DNA from: Sphaerulina vaccinii
Lineage: Eukaryota; Ascomycota; Dothideomycetes; Mycosphaerellales; Mycosphaerellaceae
Assembly: GCA_022570795.1 (NCBI GenBank)
Contig: JAKUDP010000028.1
Coordinates: forward strand, 682,001-746,000
Direction of reading: 5' to 3'
Length of the DNA stretch: 64,000 nt
A model generated the notes under the pieces. The model was not told the DNA's origin and searched no databases. It was given only the letters and a program-made list of their open reading frames with translations. Shown one piece after another: positions 30,603-42,531 of this stretch (positions are counted from its first letter, which is position 1; each line of letters begins with the position of its first letter). The position numbers and the translations under genes were made by a program.

Positions 30603-31621
30603 ATGTCGACGGCTTCAGAGCAGCTGCGCGATGAGGTAATCTTATTCACACGTCCTATCATAGATGGATTTTCGCTCACATCTCACAGGGAACGCGAACA
30701 CAAGTCGTTCTCGCGGGCGCCATATCAGGTCTGATATCTCGCTTCTGCATCGCACCTCTGGACGTTGTCAAGATTCGACTGCAATTGCACTACCACTCTC
30801 TTGCTGATCCGCTGTCTCGACCTGCTCGTGCTCACACGCCGACGGGAGTGGCAATCGTGGTCCGCAACATCTGGCGCCACGAAGGTCTGACCGGATTCTG
30901 GAAGGGCAATATCCCAGCTGAAGGTCTCTATCTGAGCTATGGTGCCGTGCAGTTCTTGGCATATCGAAGCACGACTCAGGCTCTGAACGAGCTGGCAGAC
31001 CGAGGAAATGTGGCAATCCCTGGAACTGCTACAAGCTTCATCAGCGGTGCTGTGGCCGGCACTGCAGCTACCACAACCACATACCCGCTCGATTTGCTTC
31101 GCACTCGCTTTGCTGCGCAGGGAACCGAGAAGGTCTATGACGGATTGATTGGGAGTGTTCGCGATATTGTGCGGTACGAAGGCTACACCGGTTTCTTCAA
31201 AGGCCTCAATGCAGGTATCGGACAAGTCGTCCCGTACATGGGTCTGTTCTTTTCTCTCTACGAAGGTCTGAAACCAACACTTGCGGCCATAGACTTGCCC
31301 TTTGGATCTGGAGATGCGCTTGCTGGTGTGACTGCCAGCGTCCTGAGTAAAAGTGCCGTCTTTCCACTGGACACTGTGAGAAAGAGATTGCAGGTGCAAG
31401 GACCAAGTCGCAGCAGATATGTTGGTGGCAGAGTACCAGTGTACGACAGAGGTGTTATCAGCACGATCAAGATGATCATGAGGAAAGAGGGCATGATTGG
31501 GTTGTATCGAGGTCTGACAGTGAGTCTGGTCAAGGCTGCACCGTCCAGCGCTGTTACGATGTGGGCCTACGAGAGGGCGCTGCATCTGATCATGGATCTG
31601 GAACAGAAGAGAGAGGCATGA
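30603..31621 (+). CDS. tpc1: Mitochondrial thiamine pyrophosphate carrier
   Basis: Brings thiamine pyrophosphate into the matrix for pyruvate and 2-oxoglutarate dehydrogenases. Two exons, 30603..30635 and 30689..31621, give 321 aa. The 11-codon first exon (MSTASEQLRDE) joins GTRTQVVLAGAISGLISRF across a 53-nt intron (GTAATC..CTCACAG), which matches the Tpc1 start pattern. The three carrier signatures are PLDVVKIR, PLDLLRTR and PLDTVRKR. TPC-type text includes GNIPAEGLYLSYGAVQFLAY, FISGAVAGTAATTTTYP, GLNAGIGQVVPYMGLFFSLYE and the end SSAVTMWAYERALHL. Family assignment from memory of yeast Tpc1p. Confidence 0.93.
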
Positions 31622-33095
31622 GTGGGAGCGTGAGCCAAACCTAGGTTTACCTGAGCCGAAGCAATCTGCGTCTCGATTAATCGTAGTCGGTACCTCGTTT
31701 ATCGACTATGAGCAGTCCTCGGATCAGCTGTTATCCTGCCATGTAGCAGATGTTTCGGTCATCTACTGTCCGTACAGAACTTTGACTTATGAGAGCAACA
31801 CTCCATTTTGACCCGTAACGACTATCGGCTTCTCGTCCTCAACATTCTGCATTACCAAGAGACTCGCCTTACTTACAACGCTTTCTACATGCAGCAAGCT
31901 TACGGAGCTACATTCTTGGGAAGAACATTCAGAGCTCATCAAGCAAGGTCAAAAGTTCAAGTACGATAACTCTGGTACAATATATGAACTGTGAATGAAC
32001 TGTACTTACAGCTCACAAGACACGGCTCTGATCTATGAATCGGCCAAATCTCCTCTTAACTGGCTTCTCAGCCAATTGGATGGAAGCAGACATTGAGCAG
32101 CGTATATGATAGTCCATAACTAGAGGCCGGGGCACTTCTACAAGCTCAGAAGGTCATGCTTGACGGTAGTCTCCTCTGACTCGAGCGAGCTTATACGTTC
32201 GACTGTTGCCCTCATGTATCCTTCTATTTGCGAGTCGTTGTAAGCAATAATTCCAAGGATGGCAGCATTTTCGGATGTGTGCCAAGATCACAGTTCCCGA
32301 TCGGGCTAGCGCGGTTAGAAGTGAGGGGAGTTGGATCTGGAGACAACATTGCTTGCACAACACAAGGCATACGGTACCAGTATGGTTGACATTCGCCAAA
32401 TCAGAGCCTGCGGGCTGCGCAATCATAGTTTTGTGTGCAAAGAGAAATTCAAGTGCAGATTGGATGTGAAGTCCATGCGTCACTTTTCCATCGGCCTCTT
32501 ACCCCTCGGAGCGAGAACATCAGTCTTCCCCGATGACCCATCATTCACATCAATGCATGCCATCTCGCAGCAGCTCAGCCTTACCAGGCCAAGCACGTCG
32601 CTATGGCCCATCAACGTCTTCCCACCCTCTATGATCATGCGAAATCGAAGGCAGGCGGACGGTCGGAGTTGATCAGATCAGCTATCGATAGCGTCACCAA
32701 GACTTCACTTCAAGCGACATCGGCTACAAGGAAATCGTCGAACGTGCTCGCAGAGCCTCTGACTTCGAATGTGGGTGGGTGGTAGTTCTAGACTACACCA
32801 TTATCCCGCCACTAAGGTGCCCACTGGAGTCGACTTTCTAAAGCCACACCTCATCCCACTTCGCGAATTCCAGCAACGCGCGATCTTTGAGACACACCTT
32901 GGTCTTATATCGAGCTCTCACTTCACCTCGAGCCCCGTTTGACTGCGTCTCACACGACCGATCGCCGCGACACGACCAAATCTTATACACCGCATAGCAC
33001 GACCCACACGATATATACACGGCTGGGCTTGCAACGTAGCGTCAAGTCACCATTGACGCTTCCAACGTAGCAAGCCTGCGTCTGGTGCATTCATC
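31622..33095. other. Intergenic, 1.47 kb, no supported gene
   Basis: 3' side of the carrier and upstream region of IDO. One short plus-strand frame (32603..32785, MAHQRLPTLYDHAKSKAGG) has somewhat gene-like text but no exon partners, and lies outside any family I know. Leader-like CACACGATATATACACGG before 33096 contains a TATATA that may serve IDO. Confidence 0.4.
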
Positions 33096-34535
33096 ATGTT
33101 TCCAATTCCAAACCCATCCAACTACGATGTCTCCACGGCCAATGGCTTCCTGCCCACGCAGGCACCACTCCAGCATCTCCCGCAGTCGTACTACGAACCA
33201 TGGGAGTATACGATGAAGAATCTGCAAGGTCTCATACTGAGCAAGAGACTCGGCGAGACCGTGGACAAAATGCCTGTGCTGTCCACAGAGCAGCTAGTAG
33301 GTGAAGGGCAATGGCGACGTGCCTACAGTATACTGGCTTTCATGGCGCATGCGTATATATGGGGCGGCGACAAACCCTCCGAACGGGTTCCGCCATCTAT
33401 CACAATTCCATTCCTGGCCACGTGCAAGAAGCTGGAGTTGCCGCCAGTTGCGACTTACGCTGGACTTGTCCTATGGAACTGGAAGCCAATCTTCGATGCA
33501 GAGCGCATGGACACATTGGCGAACCTGGACACCATTGAAACTTTTACTGGATCGTTGGACGAGAAATGGTTTTACCTCATCAGCATCGCTATTGAGGCGA
33601 GGGCAGGACCCATCGTTCCGCTCATGTTGCAGGCTGTCGAATCTGCCAGAAATGGTGATACGAGCACAGTCACGGAATGCCTCAAGACCTTTGCAGAACG
33701 TCTCGACGAACTAGGAGCCATGCTAGCTCGCATGTATGATAACTGTGACCCTCACGTTTTCTACCACCGCATTCGACCATTCTTAGCTGGAAGCAAGAAT
33801 ATGAAAGAAGCAGGCCTTCCCAACGGAGTAGTGTTCGACAATGGAGGAGCGATCAACAAGCAGCGATACGTCGAATTCAGTGGTGGCAGCAATGCACAGT
33901 CGAGCATCATCCAATTCTTTGACATTGTGCTTGGTGTCGAGCATCGTCCTACAGGTATGCGCAAGGAAGGTGCTCAACAGGATAAAAACAAGCCCAAGAG
34001 ACCAGCGCCCAACTTCATCCACGAGATGCGCAAGTACATGCCCGGACCACACGCTCGATTCCTCGAAGCAGTCACACGTGTGGCAAATATCAGGACCTTT
34101 GTGGACGAGCACAGATATGATCGAGATCTCAGCCTCGCGTTCGACGCCTGTGTTGCCATGCTGAGCGCCTTCAGAGACAGGCACATCCAGATGGTCAGTA
34201 GGTATATTATCATCAAGAGTGCCGAAGCAAAGAAGGCTGCGAGCAAAGCTGAAGAAGCGCCTACCAAGAAGATCAACATCGCCTATCGACCGAAAGCTAC
34301 ATCGAAAGATGGCAGCAAGGAAGAGGAGAGATCAGAGAAGGGGACTGGTGGAACTTCGCTTATTCCGTTCTTGAGGCAAGCACGGAACGAGACTGGCGAG
34401 CAGGCCGTAGAGGCTTGGACGCGCCGGGTCCTGAACAAGAGGCGAGGCGCTGCTCGTGATGAGCACGCATGCGATGTTGAGCAGGGTATCTCTGCGGTAT
34501 GGACGATTGACAATGGTGGCTTGTGCTATCATTGA
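33096..34535 (+). CDS. Indoleamine 2,3-dioxygenase
   Basis: A heme enzyme that opens the tryptophan ring, the first step of the kynurenine route to NAD (BNA2 in yeast). A single exon of 479 aa. Family text: LPQSYYEPWEYTMKNL near the start, WKPIFDAERMDTLANLDTIETFTGSLDEKWFYLISIAIE, FYHRIRPFLAGSKN, GAQSSIIQFFDIVLGVEH-like block, MRKYMPGPHARFLEAV, and LAFDACVAMLSAFRDRHIQMVSRYI, where His in DRHIQ is the proximal heme ligand. A Lys/Ala-rich linker precedes GTGGTSLIPFLRQARNET, the conserved C-terminal loop. Fungi carry several IDO types; this one looks like a full-length, catalytically complete form. Confidence 0.95.
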   Translation: MFPIPNPSNYDVSTANGFLPTQAPLQHLPQSYYEPWEYTMKNLQGLILSKRLGETVDKMPVLSTEQLVGEGQWRRAYSILAFMAHAYIWGGDKPSERVPPSITIPFLATCKKLELPPVATYAGLVLWNWKPIFDAERMDTLANLDTIETFTGSLDEKWFYLISIAIEARAGPIVPLMLQAVESARNGDTSTVTECLKTFAERLDELGAMLARMYDNCDPHVFYHRIRPFLAGSKNMKEAGLPNGVVFDNGGAINKQRYVEFSGGSNAQSSIIQFFDIVLGVEHRPTGMRKEGAQQDKNKPKRPAPNFIHEMRKYMPGPHARFLEAVTRVANIRTFVDEHRYDRDLSLAFDACVAMLSAFRDRHIQMVSRYIIIKSAEAKKAASKAEEAPTKKINIAYRPKATSKDGSKEEERSEKGTGGTSLIPFLRQARNETGEQAVEAWTRRVLNKRRGAARDEHACDVEQGISAVWTIDNGGLCYH

Positions 34536-35178
34536 AGGTGACTGCAGAAATCTCAAGTCACACGAAGACACAGAAAAGTACGGCATTTCATATGGGATGA
34601 GTATAAGCATATCGCTGTAGGAGATCAAACAAGCGATCCAATACATGTATATAAGTCGATATAAGAAGTCGATCAAAAGAACTATGAATATTATCGACAG
34701 TGAATCTGTCCGAATTCTAGATCAAATTTACAGCAATAGGCAGCTATGTCTCATTAACACTGCATATATGTATACCGAGCTCGGAGCTGATGGACCCGCA
34801 GATGATCAAAAAAATGACCCTTGCTTGTTTCTTTCTGTAGGGCTGTGGATACACAAGCAGTATCACAGTGGACATTTCGACTGGAGTACATGATGAGGAG
34901 CAGCTAAAAATGCTACACAAAGAAATCATCAAATCCACAGCATGTCCCTGGCCGGCATCGTAAGATCCGCGCATTCGTGGGAGGAGGCTGAGCGCAACAA
35001 TCGTACCACTCCACTCCACGCGCTTCTTGAAGCTATTCACACACACCTACGTTGGTGCTACATATCACAAACAGACTCACAGACTGTCAGGGCCATGGAA
35101 GAGAGCGACGACTGAATTTTAGAATTGGAGTCGTGCATTCAACCTGCAGAGAGACTTTCGTTTCACGCGCCTACGACC
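34536..35178. promoter_or_regulatory. Upstream region of the SREBP gene
   Basis: 643 bp between IDO and the SREBP start, both on the plus strand. AT-rich in its first half, with several TATATA-like runs near 34645-34690. No gene is supported. Confidence 0.4.
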
Positions 35179-38100
35179 ATGGATGCTGCTTGGCAAGGGA
35201 ATGTTTCTGGTCAGATGCCACCGTTTGGTAGCCAATTCGATGCGGCACAAAATAACGAGGACTGGGAGAATTGGTTGAGGTGGGATCCAGCTGCTGAAGC
35301 CACATCGCCGGACGACACCTTCAATTCTGGCTCATCAAAGAACGACTCCCCGATTCAGGACCCGGTCTTTCCTCTCACTTTGGGTGGCACTGACGACGAG
35401 CCCTTGGTACCGCCACTGATCGTGGGCGACGATAACAATAACTTGGGCTTCGGGAATGGCAATGGTCTGGATGGCGACTTTGCGCTGTTTGGAGCGGGTG
35501 ACATCGATTCTGGCTTCGATTTCTCCAATGCGACGGGACTAGATGGTTTCCCAAGCATACCGAAGATTGACACCAATCTGGCGCCATGGACGCTGCCTTC
35601 GAATGCTGTAGCAGAGCCTGATGCTGCTCTGTCTGCCCTGTCGAACAATCATGCCCAGGACTTACCCACTGCAACTACGCTGGCTGTCACGACTCCGAGC
35701 TTGAATCATAGTCCCTCCTCTGCCACCACCTCGCAGAACCGACAAAGCATATCCTCAAACTCACCCAATCCGCCCAACCCGCCCAAGAAGAAAGGAGGTC
35801 GCAAGCGAAAGGCCGAAGCACAGCCTGAGCCCAGCGTGGGTGACGAGAATGGCGACTCACAGGACGGCGAGGATCATCCCAACAAGAAGATCACCTCTCA
35901 CAATGTGATCGAGAAGAGGTATCGCAATAACTTGAACGATAAGATAGTGGAATTGAGGAACAGTGTACCGAGTCTTCGTGCTATGGGGCGATCAAATAAG
36001 GGAGATGGCAACGAGGATCTAGGTGGTCTCACTCCTGCCCACAAGCTGAACAAAGCTACCGTTATGGCAAAGGCCACGGAGTACATCAAGCATCTTGAAA
36101 AACGCAACAAGACCATGTCCGATGAGATGGAGGCACTGAAGGAGCAACTTGCGAAAGTTGAAGCCGCTGTTGGAAGGTCAAGACAAGCCAGCGTGGCCCA
36201 CAGTCCAACAACAGAGGGCCAGCGTTCGCGCGAGGCGTCTTCTGCTGGCCCGCTCGCGACTCCCAATTTCCTCAACATACCACAGGATCAGTCAAGGTTT
36301 GGACAACCTATCGTGCAGCAACAGTATATGCAACAGCAAGGCCAACCGGCATATGCTCGTCCACCGAATCCTCCGGCAGAGGCACAGAACCAACCGCAAT
36401 ACGCCAATGGTAGAGGTGCAACCCTCATGAACAAGATGATGCTAGGAACCATGGCCGGCATCATGGCGATGGAAGGCTATAGTGAGCATCAGCAACCTGG
36501 CGATGGCACGTCCGGCCTTGCCTCCATTCCGACAATACTCTTCGAGCGTGGAGCGGGAAGGTCTCCGTCGACATCCTGGATCACAGCGCTTCCACGATAT
36601 GGCTTGTTACCGCTTCTGAAGATTGTCGTGGTTGTTGGAGTACTTCTGTACCTGATCGCACCACTATTGCAATATTCACCTCGCCGAAAACAGAAACTGT
36701 CAGCTTCCGTGCGTTTACCCAAGGCACCTTCGCTCGCGTCGCCGGTCGAGGTTCGTCGACAAGCTTGGCTCACAGCCATTCAGACTGTCTGGGTCCCGAA
36801 GCACTTCTTGCTCGAAGTTGTTGCTGTTGGCGCAAAGATGTTTCAGCTCAGCTTGCGTAGATTCGTTGGAGCGGAGACTTTCATGGCGATCACTGGAGCG
36901 AACAAGGACGAGGAGGCGGCTCGTGTCAAGGCCTGGGACATCGCCATTGATGCGCAACTTGCTGGAGGAGATGCCCATGTCTCGTACTATCGTTTGCTCT
37001 TGACGCTCATGGAGAGTGGTACATTGCCAGATTCACCAGCACGACTGATGCAAAAAGCAGTTCACTTCCGTGTGTTCTTCTGGGAAGTCGCTAATGCAGG
37101 CTACGGCAACATCCTCGGCTTCAAGTCCTTTACCGAAAAGGTTGGAAGAATCTATTGGGATTCTGCTCGTCGACAACAGAAGGAGCTCACGCAAGCCAGA
37201 GCTGGGGCTCGTCCTGCTGATGACGATGAGATCGATATCCTGCCCGATCACCTTGCGCGACTTGTCGAGCTAGATTGTGACGAGGTGCTCAGCGACGAGA
37301 TGATTCAGCGTGCCTGGAACCTCGCCTGGAACAAGCCAAGTGCGTACGCGCTGGATGCTAATGCTGCCAAAGACAGTGTGGTCGAAGATCATGCCATTCG
37401 CTCTCCTATTGATGCCGTTGCCGCATGGTACACCAACACTACCGTCGATGACACTCTAGCAGATATACTGAGTGATGGTTCTTCTACCTTCGACACGGAA
37501 TACTATCTTGGTCTCGCACTGAGTGTCGCTCCGCCTGCATCAAGCACACATGTACGAGCTCTCGCAGCAAAGGCTGTACTCTCGAACACAAATCGAAAGG
37601 CGAACATTGTAGTAGCCCTCGAGGCACTGCCTGTGATGTGCTCAACAGGCGGCATGAATCTCGTCAGCCATGCTCCAGCGTCGCCAGACGTCTTCACGGC
37701 TTTGACACTAGCCAAATTGATTTCGCTATCCGCTAGCTCATCGCCGAGAACAGCCCGCGAGCGAGCTTTTAGTGCTCTCAATAGCCTCAAGCTTGCGCCT
37801 GGGCACTTCACATTGCTGACAGCAGTGGCTGCGTATCGATTGCTCCGCATGCTGACCTCTGGCAACGCGGCATCGCGAGCTGAGGAAGGTGTAGAAGAAC
37901 TGGCTGGCAGTCTCCGAGTGTGGGCTGGGACCACTATTGGAAGAGACAGTGGACTTGGCCAGGTTGGACGCACGAAGATTGTCAAGTTGTGCTTGACCTT
38001 GGCGAAGCAATTGGGAGGATGGGACGAAAAGGATAGCGGGTACTCTTCTGCAGACGGAAATCGCAGTCCGAGTGCTAGTCCTACGCGCGTGATCACGTAG
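35179..38100 (+). CDS. srbA: Sterol regulatory element-binding protein (SREBP; SrbA/Sre1 type)
   Basis: A membrane-held transcription factor of sterol and oxygen response; the N-terminal half is released to the nucleus. A single exon of 973 aa from the ATG at 35179 (the frame is open a little further but without ATG). Residues 1-200 are an acidic, Asn/Ser/Pro-rich activation region. The bHLH starts near residue 235 (HNVIEKRYRNNLNDKIVELRN) and carries the SREBP-specific Tyr after EKR, followed by a leucine zipper (ATEYIKHLEKRNKTM). Two membrane segments lie at about residues 415-435 (MLGTMAGIMAME) and 475-500 (LLKIVVVVGVLLYLIAPLL). The long C-terminal region resembles the fungal DUF2014 domain. 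There is no separate SCAP-binding evidence in the sequence. Confidence 0.94.
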   Translation: MDAAWQGNVSGQMPPFGSQFDAAQNNEDWENWLRWDPAAEATSPDDTFNSGSSKNDSPIQDPVFPLTLGGTDDEPLVPPLIVGDDNNNLGFGNGNGLDGDFALFGAGDIDSGFDFSNATGLDGFPSIPKIDTNLAPWTLPSNAVAEPDAALSALSNNHAQDLPTATTLAVTTPSLNHSPSSATTSQNRQSISSNSPNPPNPPKKKGGRKRKAEAQPEPSVGDENGDSQDGEDHPNKKITSHNVIEKRYRNNLNDKIVELRNSVPSLRAMGRSNKGDGNEDLGGLTPAHKLNKATVMAKATEYIKHLEKRNKTMSDEMEALKEQLAKVEAAVGRSRQASVAHSPTTEGQRSREASSAGPLATPNFLNIPQDQSRFGQPIVQQQYMQQQGQPAYARPPNPPAEAQNQPQYANGRGATLMNKMMLGTMAGIMAMEGYSEHQQPGDGTSGLASIPTILFERGAGRSPSTSWITALPRYGLLPLLKIVVVVGVLLYLIAPLLQYSPRRKQKLSASVRLPKAPSLASPVEVRRQAWLTAIQTVWVPKHFLLEVVAVGAKMFQLSLRRFVGAETFMAITGANKDEEAARVKAWDIAIDAQLAGGDAHVSYYRLLLTLMESGTLPDSPARLMQKAVHFRVFFWEVANAGYGNILGFKSFTEKVGRIYWDSARRQQKELTQARAGARPADDDEIDILPDHLARLVELDCDEVLSDEMIQRAWNLAWNKPSAYALDANAAKDSVVEDHAIRSPIDAVAAWYTNTTVDDTLADILSDGSSTFDTEYYLGLALSVAPPASSTHVRALAAKAVLSNTNRKANIVVALEALPVMCSTGGMNLVSHAPASPDVFTALTLAKLISLSASSSPRTARERAFSALNSLKLAPGHFTLLTAVAAYRLLRMLTSGNAASRAEEGVEELAGSLRVWAGTTIGRDSGLGQVGRTKIVKLCLTLAKQLGGWDEKDSGYSSADGNRSPSASPTRVIT

Positions 38101-38409
38101 CAGAAACGACGATTCTGAAAATGAAGGTGTTGCAATGATTAAGTGTAGCGAAGCATTATTATTAGACGAATACCATTAGATATGCATGAAGCACCAGCCT
38201 CAACCATTCAATATCCATCTGCTTTCTTATTTCAGTACATGTAGCGTTCGATAGACTTTGCCATGCGTCACCGAAGCTCGGCTTTCACATGACAACTGGG
38301 CCGGACAAACAACCACATGAGCATAATACCTTGACACCTTCACACATGCATTCATCACATCACATTGTGATGCTGCTAAAAGCGCGATACATTCGCCAGC
38401 ATAGCCACC
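38101..38409. other. Intergenic between SREBP and peroxin genes
   Basis: 309 bp, same-strand neighbours; it holds the SREBP 3' end and the peroxin promoter. Nothing coding is seen. Confidence 0.45.
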
Positions 38410-40036
38410 ATGGCTGACGGAAATGCAAGTTCGATTGCGAATCGCGACGAAGCGATACCTGTCATTCGCATCGAGGATGATGATGATGATGATGATGCTA
38501 GCGATACATCGGATGCAGAAAGCGAAGTCACCGCTCGACGACGAGATAGACTAAGAGAGCGCGCAAGTCGCAGCACGAGTCGACTGCGTGAGAAGTTCGA
38601 AGGCGACAGCGAGGGTGGGCGACAGAGCCTTCAAGACCGCCTGTTTGCCAGCGTGCTCAGTCAGATCCTCCCATCTCCACCACCAGACCTGAATGGCGCC
38701 TACAACGATGACAACGATGGCGACGACGATGGGCAAGATGGCAGCGCGCCGAGGAAGAAAGATCAACGTAGCAAGAAATACGTCGACAAGCCTGAATTCG
38801 GACCTCGACTCATGTAAGTGCAGTACAGTACAGTACAATGCCGTACAGTGGACCTCCATCAGGGCCACGGTCTTTGACTCTGCTAGGACCTACAACTTCC
38901 GCCGCTTCAACGCACGCATCGGCGTCGTCTTCGTGTTTGAGAACATGCTTATCAGGCTCTTCTCATGGCGCCAAACGACCGCGACACTATCCTTTCTCGC
39001 CCTCTATACCCTCATATGTCTGAAGCCACACTTGCTTCCATTGGCACCGCTAGCTCTGCTACTCTTTGGCATCATGCTACCATCCTTCCTCGCCCGACAT
39101 CCGACGCCTGCCAACGATCCGCGCATTGAACCGAGCTATCGTGGTGCAGCGACTGCACCGGCCAGTCGCGTAAAGCCAGCCCCCGACTTCAGCACCGATT
39201 TCTGGCGAAACATGCGCGATCTGCAGAATAGCATGGAGGACTTCAGCAGGCTGCACGATGCTGCGAACGACTACATCACGCCGTATACGAATTTCAGCGA
39301 CGAAACGATGAGCTCTGGAGTGTTTCTCGTGCTCACGGTTCTGAGCATCGCAGCCTTCGTAGGCAGCAGTCTCGTGCCATGGAGGACAGTCGCTCTCCTG
39401 GGAGGCTGGGCTGCTGTGCTTTCGGCTCATCCTCAGGCGCAGAAGGCATTGCTTACTACGAAGAATGTGAAGCAGCTCAAGCAGCACCTGCAGCTGCTTC
39501 AGAGCAAGCTGCGGCACTGGATCGAGGCAGATATAGTCATGGACGAACCTGCAGAACTGCGCCAAGTGGAAGTGTTTGAGCTGCAAAAGCATCATGCTGG
39601 AAGCGAGACCTGGGAATCGTGGCTGTTCAGCCCCTCGCCTTACGATCCGCTCTCTCCAGCGCGCATTGCGGGCATTCGTCCGCAAGGTACGCAATTCTTC
39701 GAAGACGTGCAAGCTCCGAACGGCTGGGAGTACAAGGAGAAGAAGTGGAGCCTCGATCTCTTCAGTCGAGAGTGGGTGGAGGAGCGAATGATCACTGGAG
39801 TTGAGATCGAAACTGCAGGCGAGAGGTGGGTATATGATATTCCGCCAGAAGAAGTGGAGCTTTTGGACAGCCTCGGCAGTCCAGGAAAGAACAAGAATAA
39901 GTCAACAACCAAGACTATACCTAAGAGTGGGTGGGAAGAAGGAACTGGACTGGAGCGCCGTGGCGAGTGGCGGCGAAGGCGATGGACCAGGCTTGTGACG
40001 AAGAGACGGAAGAACGAGGACACAGACAAACTCTAG
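38410..40036 (+). CDS. Integral peroxisomal membrane peroxin with dysferlin domain (Pex24/Pex28-32 family)
   Basis: Two exons, 38410..38813 and 38887..40036, give 517 aa. The 73-nt intron (GTAAGT..GCTAG) contains an ACAGT tandem repeat. Residues 1-135 are polar with an Asp run, an Arg-rich segment and an ILPSPPPDLN motif. Next come two hydrophobic regions: one at about 160-205 (SFLALYTLICLKPHLLPLAPLALLLFGIMLPSFLA) and a second at about 275-320 (GVFLVLTVLSIAAFVGSSLVPW, ALLGGWAAVLSAHP). The C-terminal dysferlin repeat reads NGWEYKEKKWSLDLFSREW and GERWVYDIPPEE, with a basic tail. These proteins control peroxisome number and ER-peroxisome contacts. Which numbered peroxin it matches cannot be settled here. 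Confidence 0.88.
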
Positions 40037-40836
40037 GACTGATACGATTCACTCTGGCTGCCCTGCATGCCCATCGGCTCCTGGTCTTCTAGTAGAACTG
40101 CTGCATGGAACAAGTCATACGCATTCGCCGTTGGCAAGCTACAGCCCTGTGATGAGCAATTTATGGCTACGAAAGCTACTCCTAACAAGGCCTGCTTCCG
40201 AAGCATATGAGCTGATATCAGCTGAGGTCGCCAGACGGACGAAGGTTGTCAGCCGAGCGTGTCTGCATTGCCTGCCCTTGGCTGCGTACAACGCGAGCTA
40301 CAGTACAGCCACGCACGAGCCTCGACGCGCCGCCATCATTCACGCGCACACCCGCCGAAGAGGTCGCCGCGGCGCATTCTTACCTGCCCAATATCACACA
40401 ACTAATGTGACTGCGTCAAAGCCATAGCTTATCTGCTCTGTTACATCTTGTCTGGCATGTCTCGAGTCGGGCCGCCCAGAGACAGTAAGATAAGAGTGGG
40501 CCAAGCAGGCTTCGTCACAATCAAGAGCTTCTAGAAGTTCCTTGGGGCAGAGCTTAGCGCGATGTACGTCCTGGTTCCTGCTGGGGGTTGGAAAGTATCC
40601 ACATATCCCCGGGCGTTTCCTCAAAGCAGCGGTAACCTGCAGTGTTCGTGTACGGGTAATCGTCGTCGAATGCTTGCGCATCTGCGGCTACTGCATCTGT
40701 GCCCCAATGTGCTTGTCCCTCTCCGGTCTGCAGGAACAGCATCAGCGAGGCACAGTGTGCGGCGTGGTTGCGAAGACATACACTTATACAACAAGCGAAT
40801 ATTGGTTGTCACTACTCCACAGTAACTAATGATCAT
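40037..40836. other. Intergenic, 0.80 kb, left flank of the transposon
   Basis: Normal base composition with no supported gene. Ends at the inverted repeat of the Tc1/mariner-type element. A TATAC/TACAG-rich stretch near the repeat shows no further structure. Confidence 0.45.
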
Positions 40837-40868
40837 GGTACAGTCACCTCCCACAGCCGTTCGTTAGT
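40837..40868 (+). repeat. Left terminal inverted repeat (32 bp)
   Basis: Starts GGTACAGTCACCTCCCAC and is the exact reverse complement of 48817..48848. The shared GG/CC outside the TA may be chance or part of the repeat. Confidence 0.95.
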
Positions 40869-42284
40869 CTGCCGCAACGGCTATCTGCAAGGCTTCTGAG
40901 GCGTCGCTAATACGGAAGCTAGTTAATATCCGCACTACTTTCCGATTTATGTCGAATTCCACGCTTGTTGCAGGGTATATTGAAGCCATTATCGATGCGG
41001 AATAGTAGGTAGATATACTAAACGAATCTAGATGCTCGCGTATTATTTAAAACGACTATTTATTAACTAGGCAATACTGCGAGAGGCTACTATAGCTTCA
41101 AAAGCAACTACTATATAGTCTACTTACTACGCCGATAGACTAGCCTTCTACTACTATAGAATACTAGTCTATTAGATAGCTAGTAAGTATAGAATTAAAG
41201 TAGTTAGCCTCTTATATATAAGAAAGTAACTATATATACTTTATTTATATTTATACTACTATAGACTACTATAATAAGTATAGAGAGAGTAGAAAATATA
41301 ATAAATATAAAAAAAAATCTTTAAAGAATAAAAGGATATAGATAGTAGAACTATAGAGTATATAGCTATATTTATATATAGTAGTTTATAGTATATTAAG
41401 TATAATTTTCTACTCTTGTTTATTAGTAGTTACTATACTAGAGTCTTTATCTATTCTCGCTTATTAGTAGTTATTATAAAGGCTTTACTATTACTATATT
41501 ATTATAGCTTTATATATACTAACTACGAACTAATCTAGGTTATTATCTAGCTATTAGTTTGCTTTTTAGAGCTATTATACTATCTTAATAGATACTCTAC
41601 TCTTAGCTATTAGTAGTTAATACTATAGCTTTAGCTATTCTAAATAATATATATAAATATATTAAAAATAGCTATAAGCGCTATAGTATTTTACTTTTTA
41701 AAGTATATTATACTATTAAAGCTCTAGCTTAGTAGGCTAGTTAGCGACTTAATTATACTATAGTAGCTCTTAAAAAGTCGTATATAATAGTTTATAATAT
41801 TATTAATAAGGTAGTTACTTCTTAAGTTAATAGAGCTAAGTACTTGCTTAAGAAGTTTAGTATACTAGTTATAGAATAGATTATTACTTTCGTTACTTAT
41901 AATAAGAATAGTTACTACTTAATATATAGCTAAATTAAAGCTATACTAGATCTAGAATACTTAGAATTAATAATTTAGTATTACTTATAGGAATCTAGAT
42001 ACTATTATCTTATTATTTAGTATATATTCTTTTTTAATAATAATAAGCTAGACTTATATAATTAGTTTAGTAAGTAGTATTTTACTTAATTACTAAAGCT
42101 ATTTGTTTTTAGTAATATAGCTACTTTTAGTTATAGTAATTTTAAGATATAGAGAGTTAGTTATAAACTAGGCGAGGCCTTCTATCTAGACTATTTTAAG
42201 CTATTATTTAAGAAGCTTAAAAGTATATACTATATCTATACTTTTATCTATAGTAACTAGAAATTATAACTTATCTATTAGAAC

Positions 42285-42531
42285 TATTAGAAAGTATAGT
42301 CTAGTTAGACTATCTAAGAGATACCCCCTTAGGGATTAGATTATATAATATACGTCACGTGACAGTAGGTCACGTAGCTTATCTAATACTCTATATCTTA
42401 GAGGGAGATACAACCTATAACTAACTAATATAATTAATATAGTTAGTTCCTATCTAACGCTTCTACTTCTATTATATATTAAAACTTTTTCTATATATTA
42501 TAGGTATATATATTATTATTCTATTTCGATA
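42285..42531 (+). repeat. 5' LTR of the Copia element (247 bp)
   Basis: Nearly collinear with the 3' LTR. It keeps an unmutated block around 42350-42380 with the palindrome GTCACGTGAC, which in the 3' LTR reads as TTATATAAT. GGTTATAAGCCTAGG follows directly and sits where a primer-binding site belongs. Confidence 0.9.

Noticed and set aside
32603..32785. 60-codon frame MAHQRLPTLYDHAKSKAGG..
   Set aside because: The text is mildly gene-like, but there is no neighbouring exon or known family, so support is too thin.
33096..38100. Idea that IDO, SREBP and neighbours form a metabolic gene cluster
   Set aside because: The genes are conserved single functions with no synthase, transporter or tailoring enzyme set; adjacency alone is not evidence.
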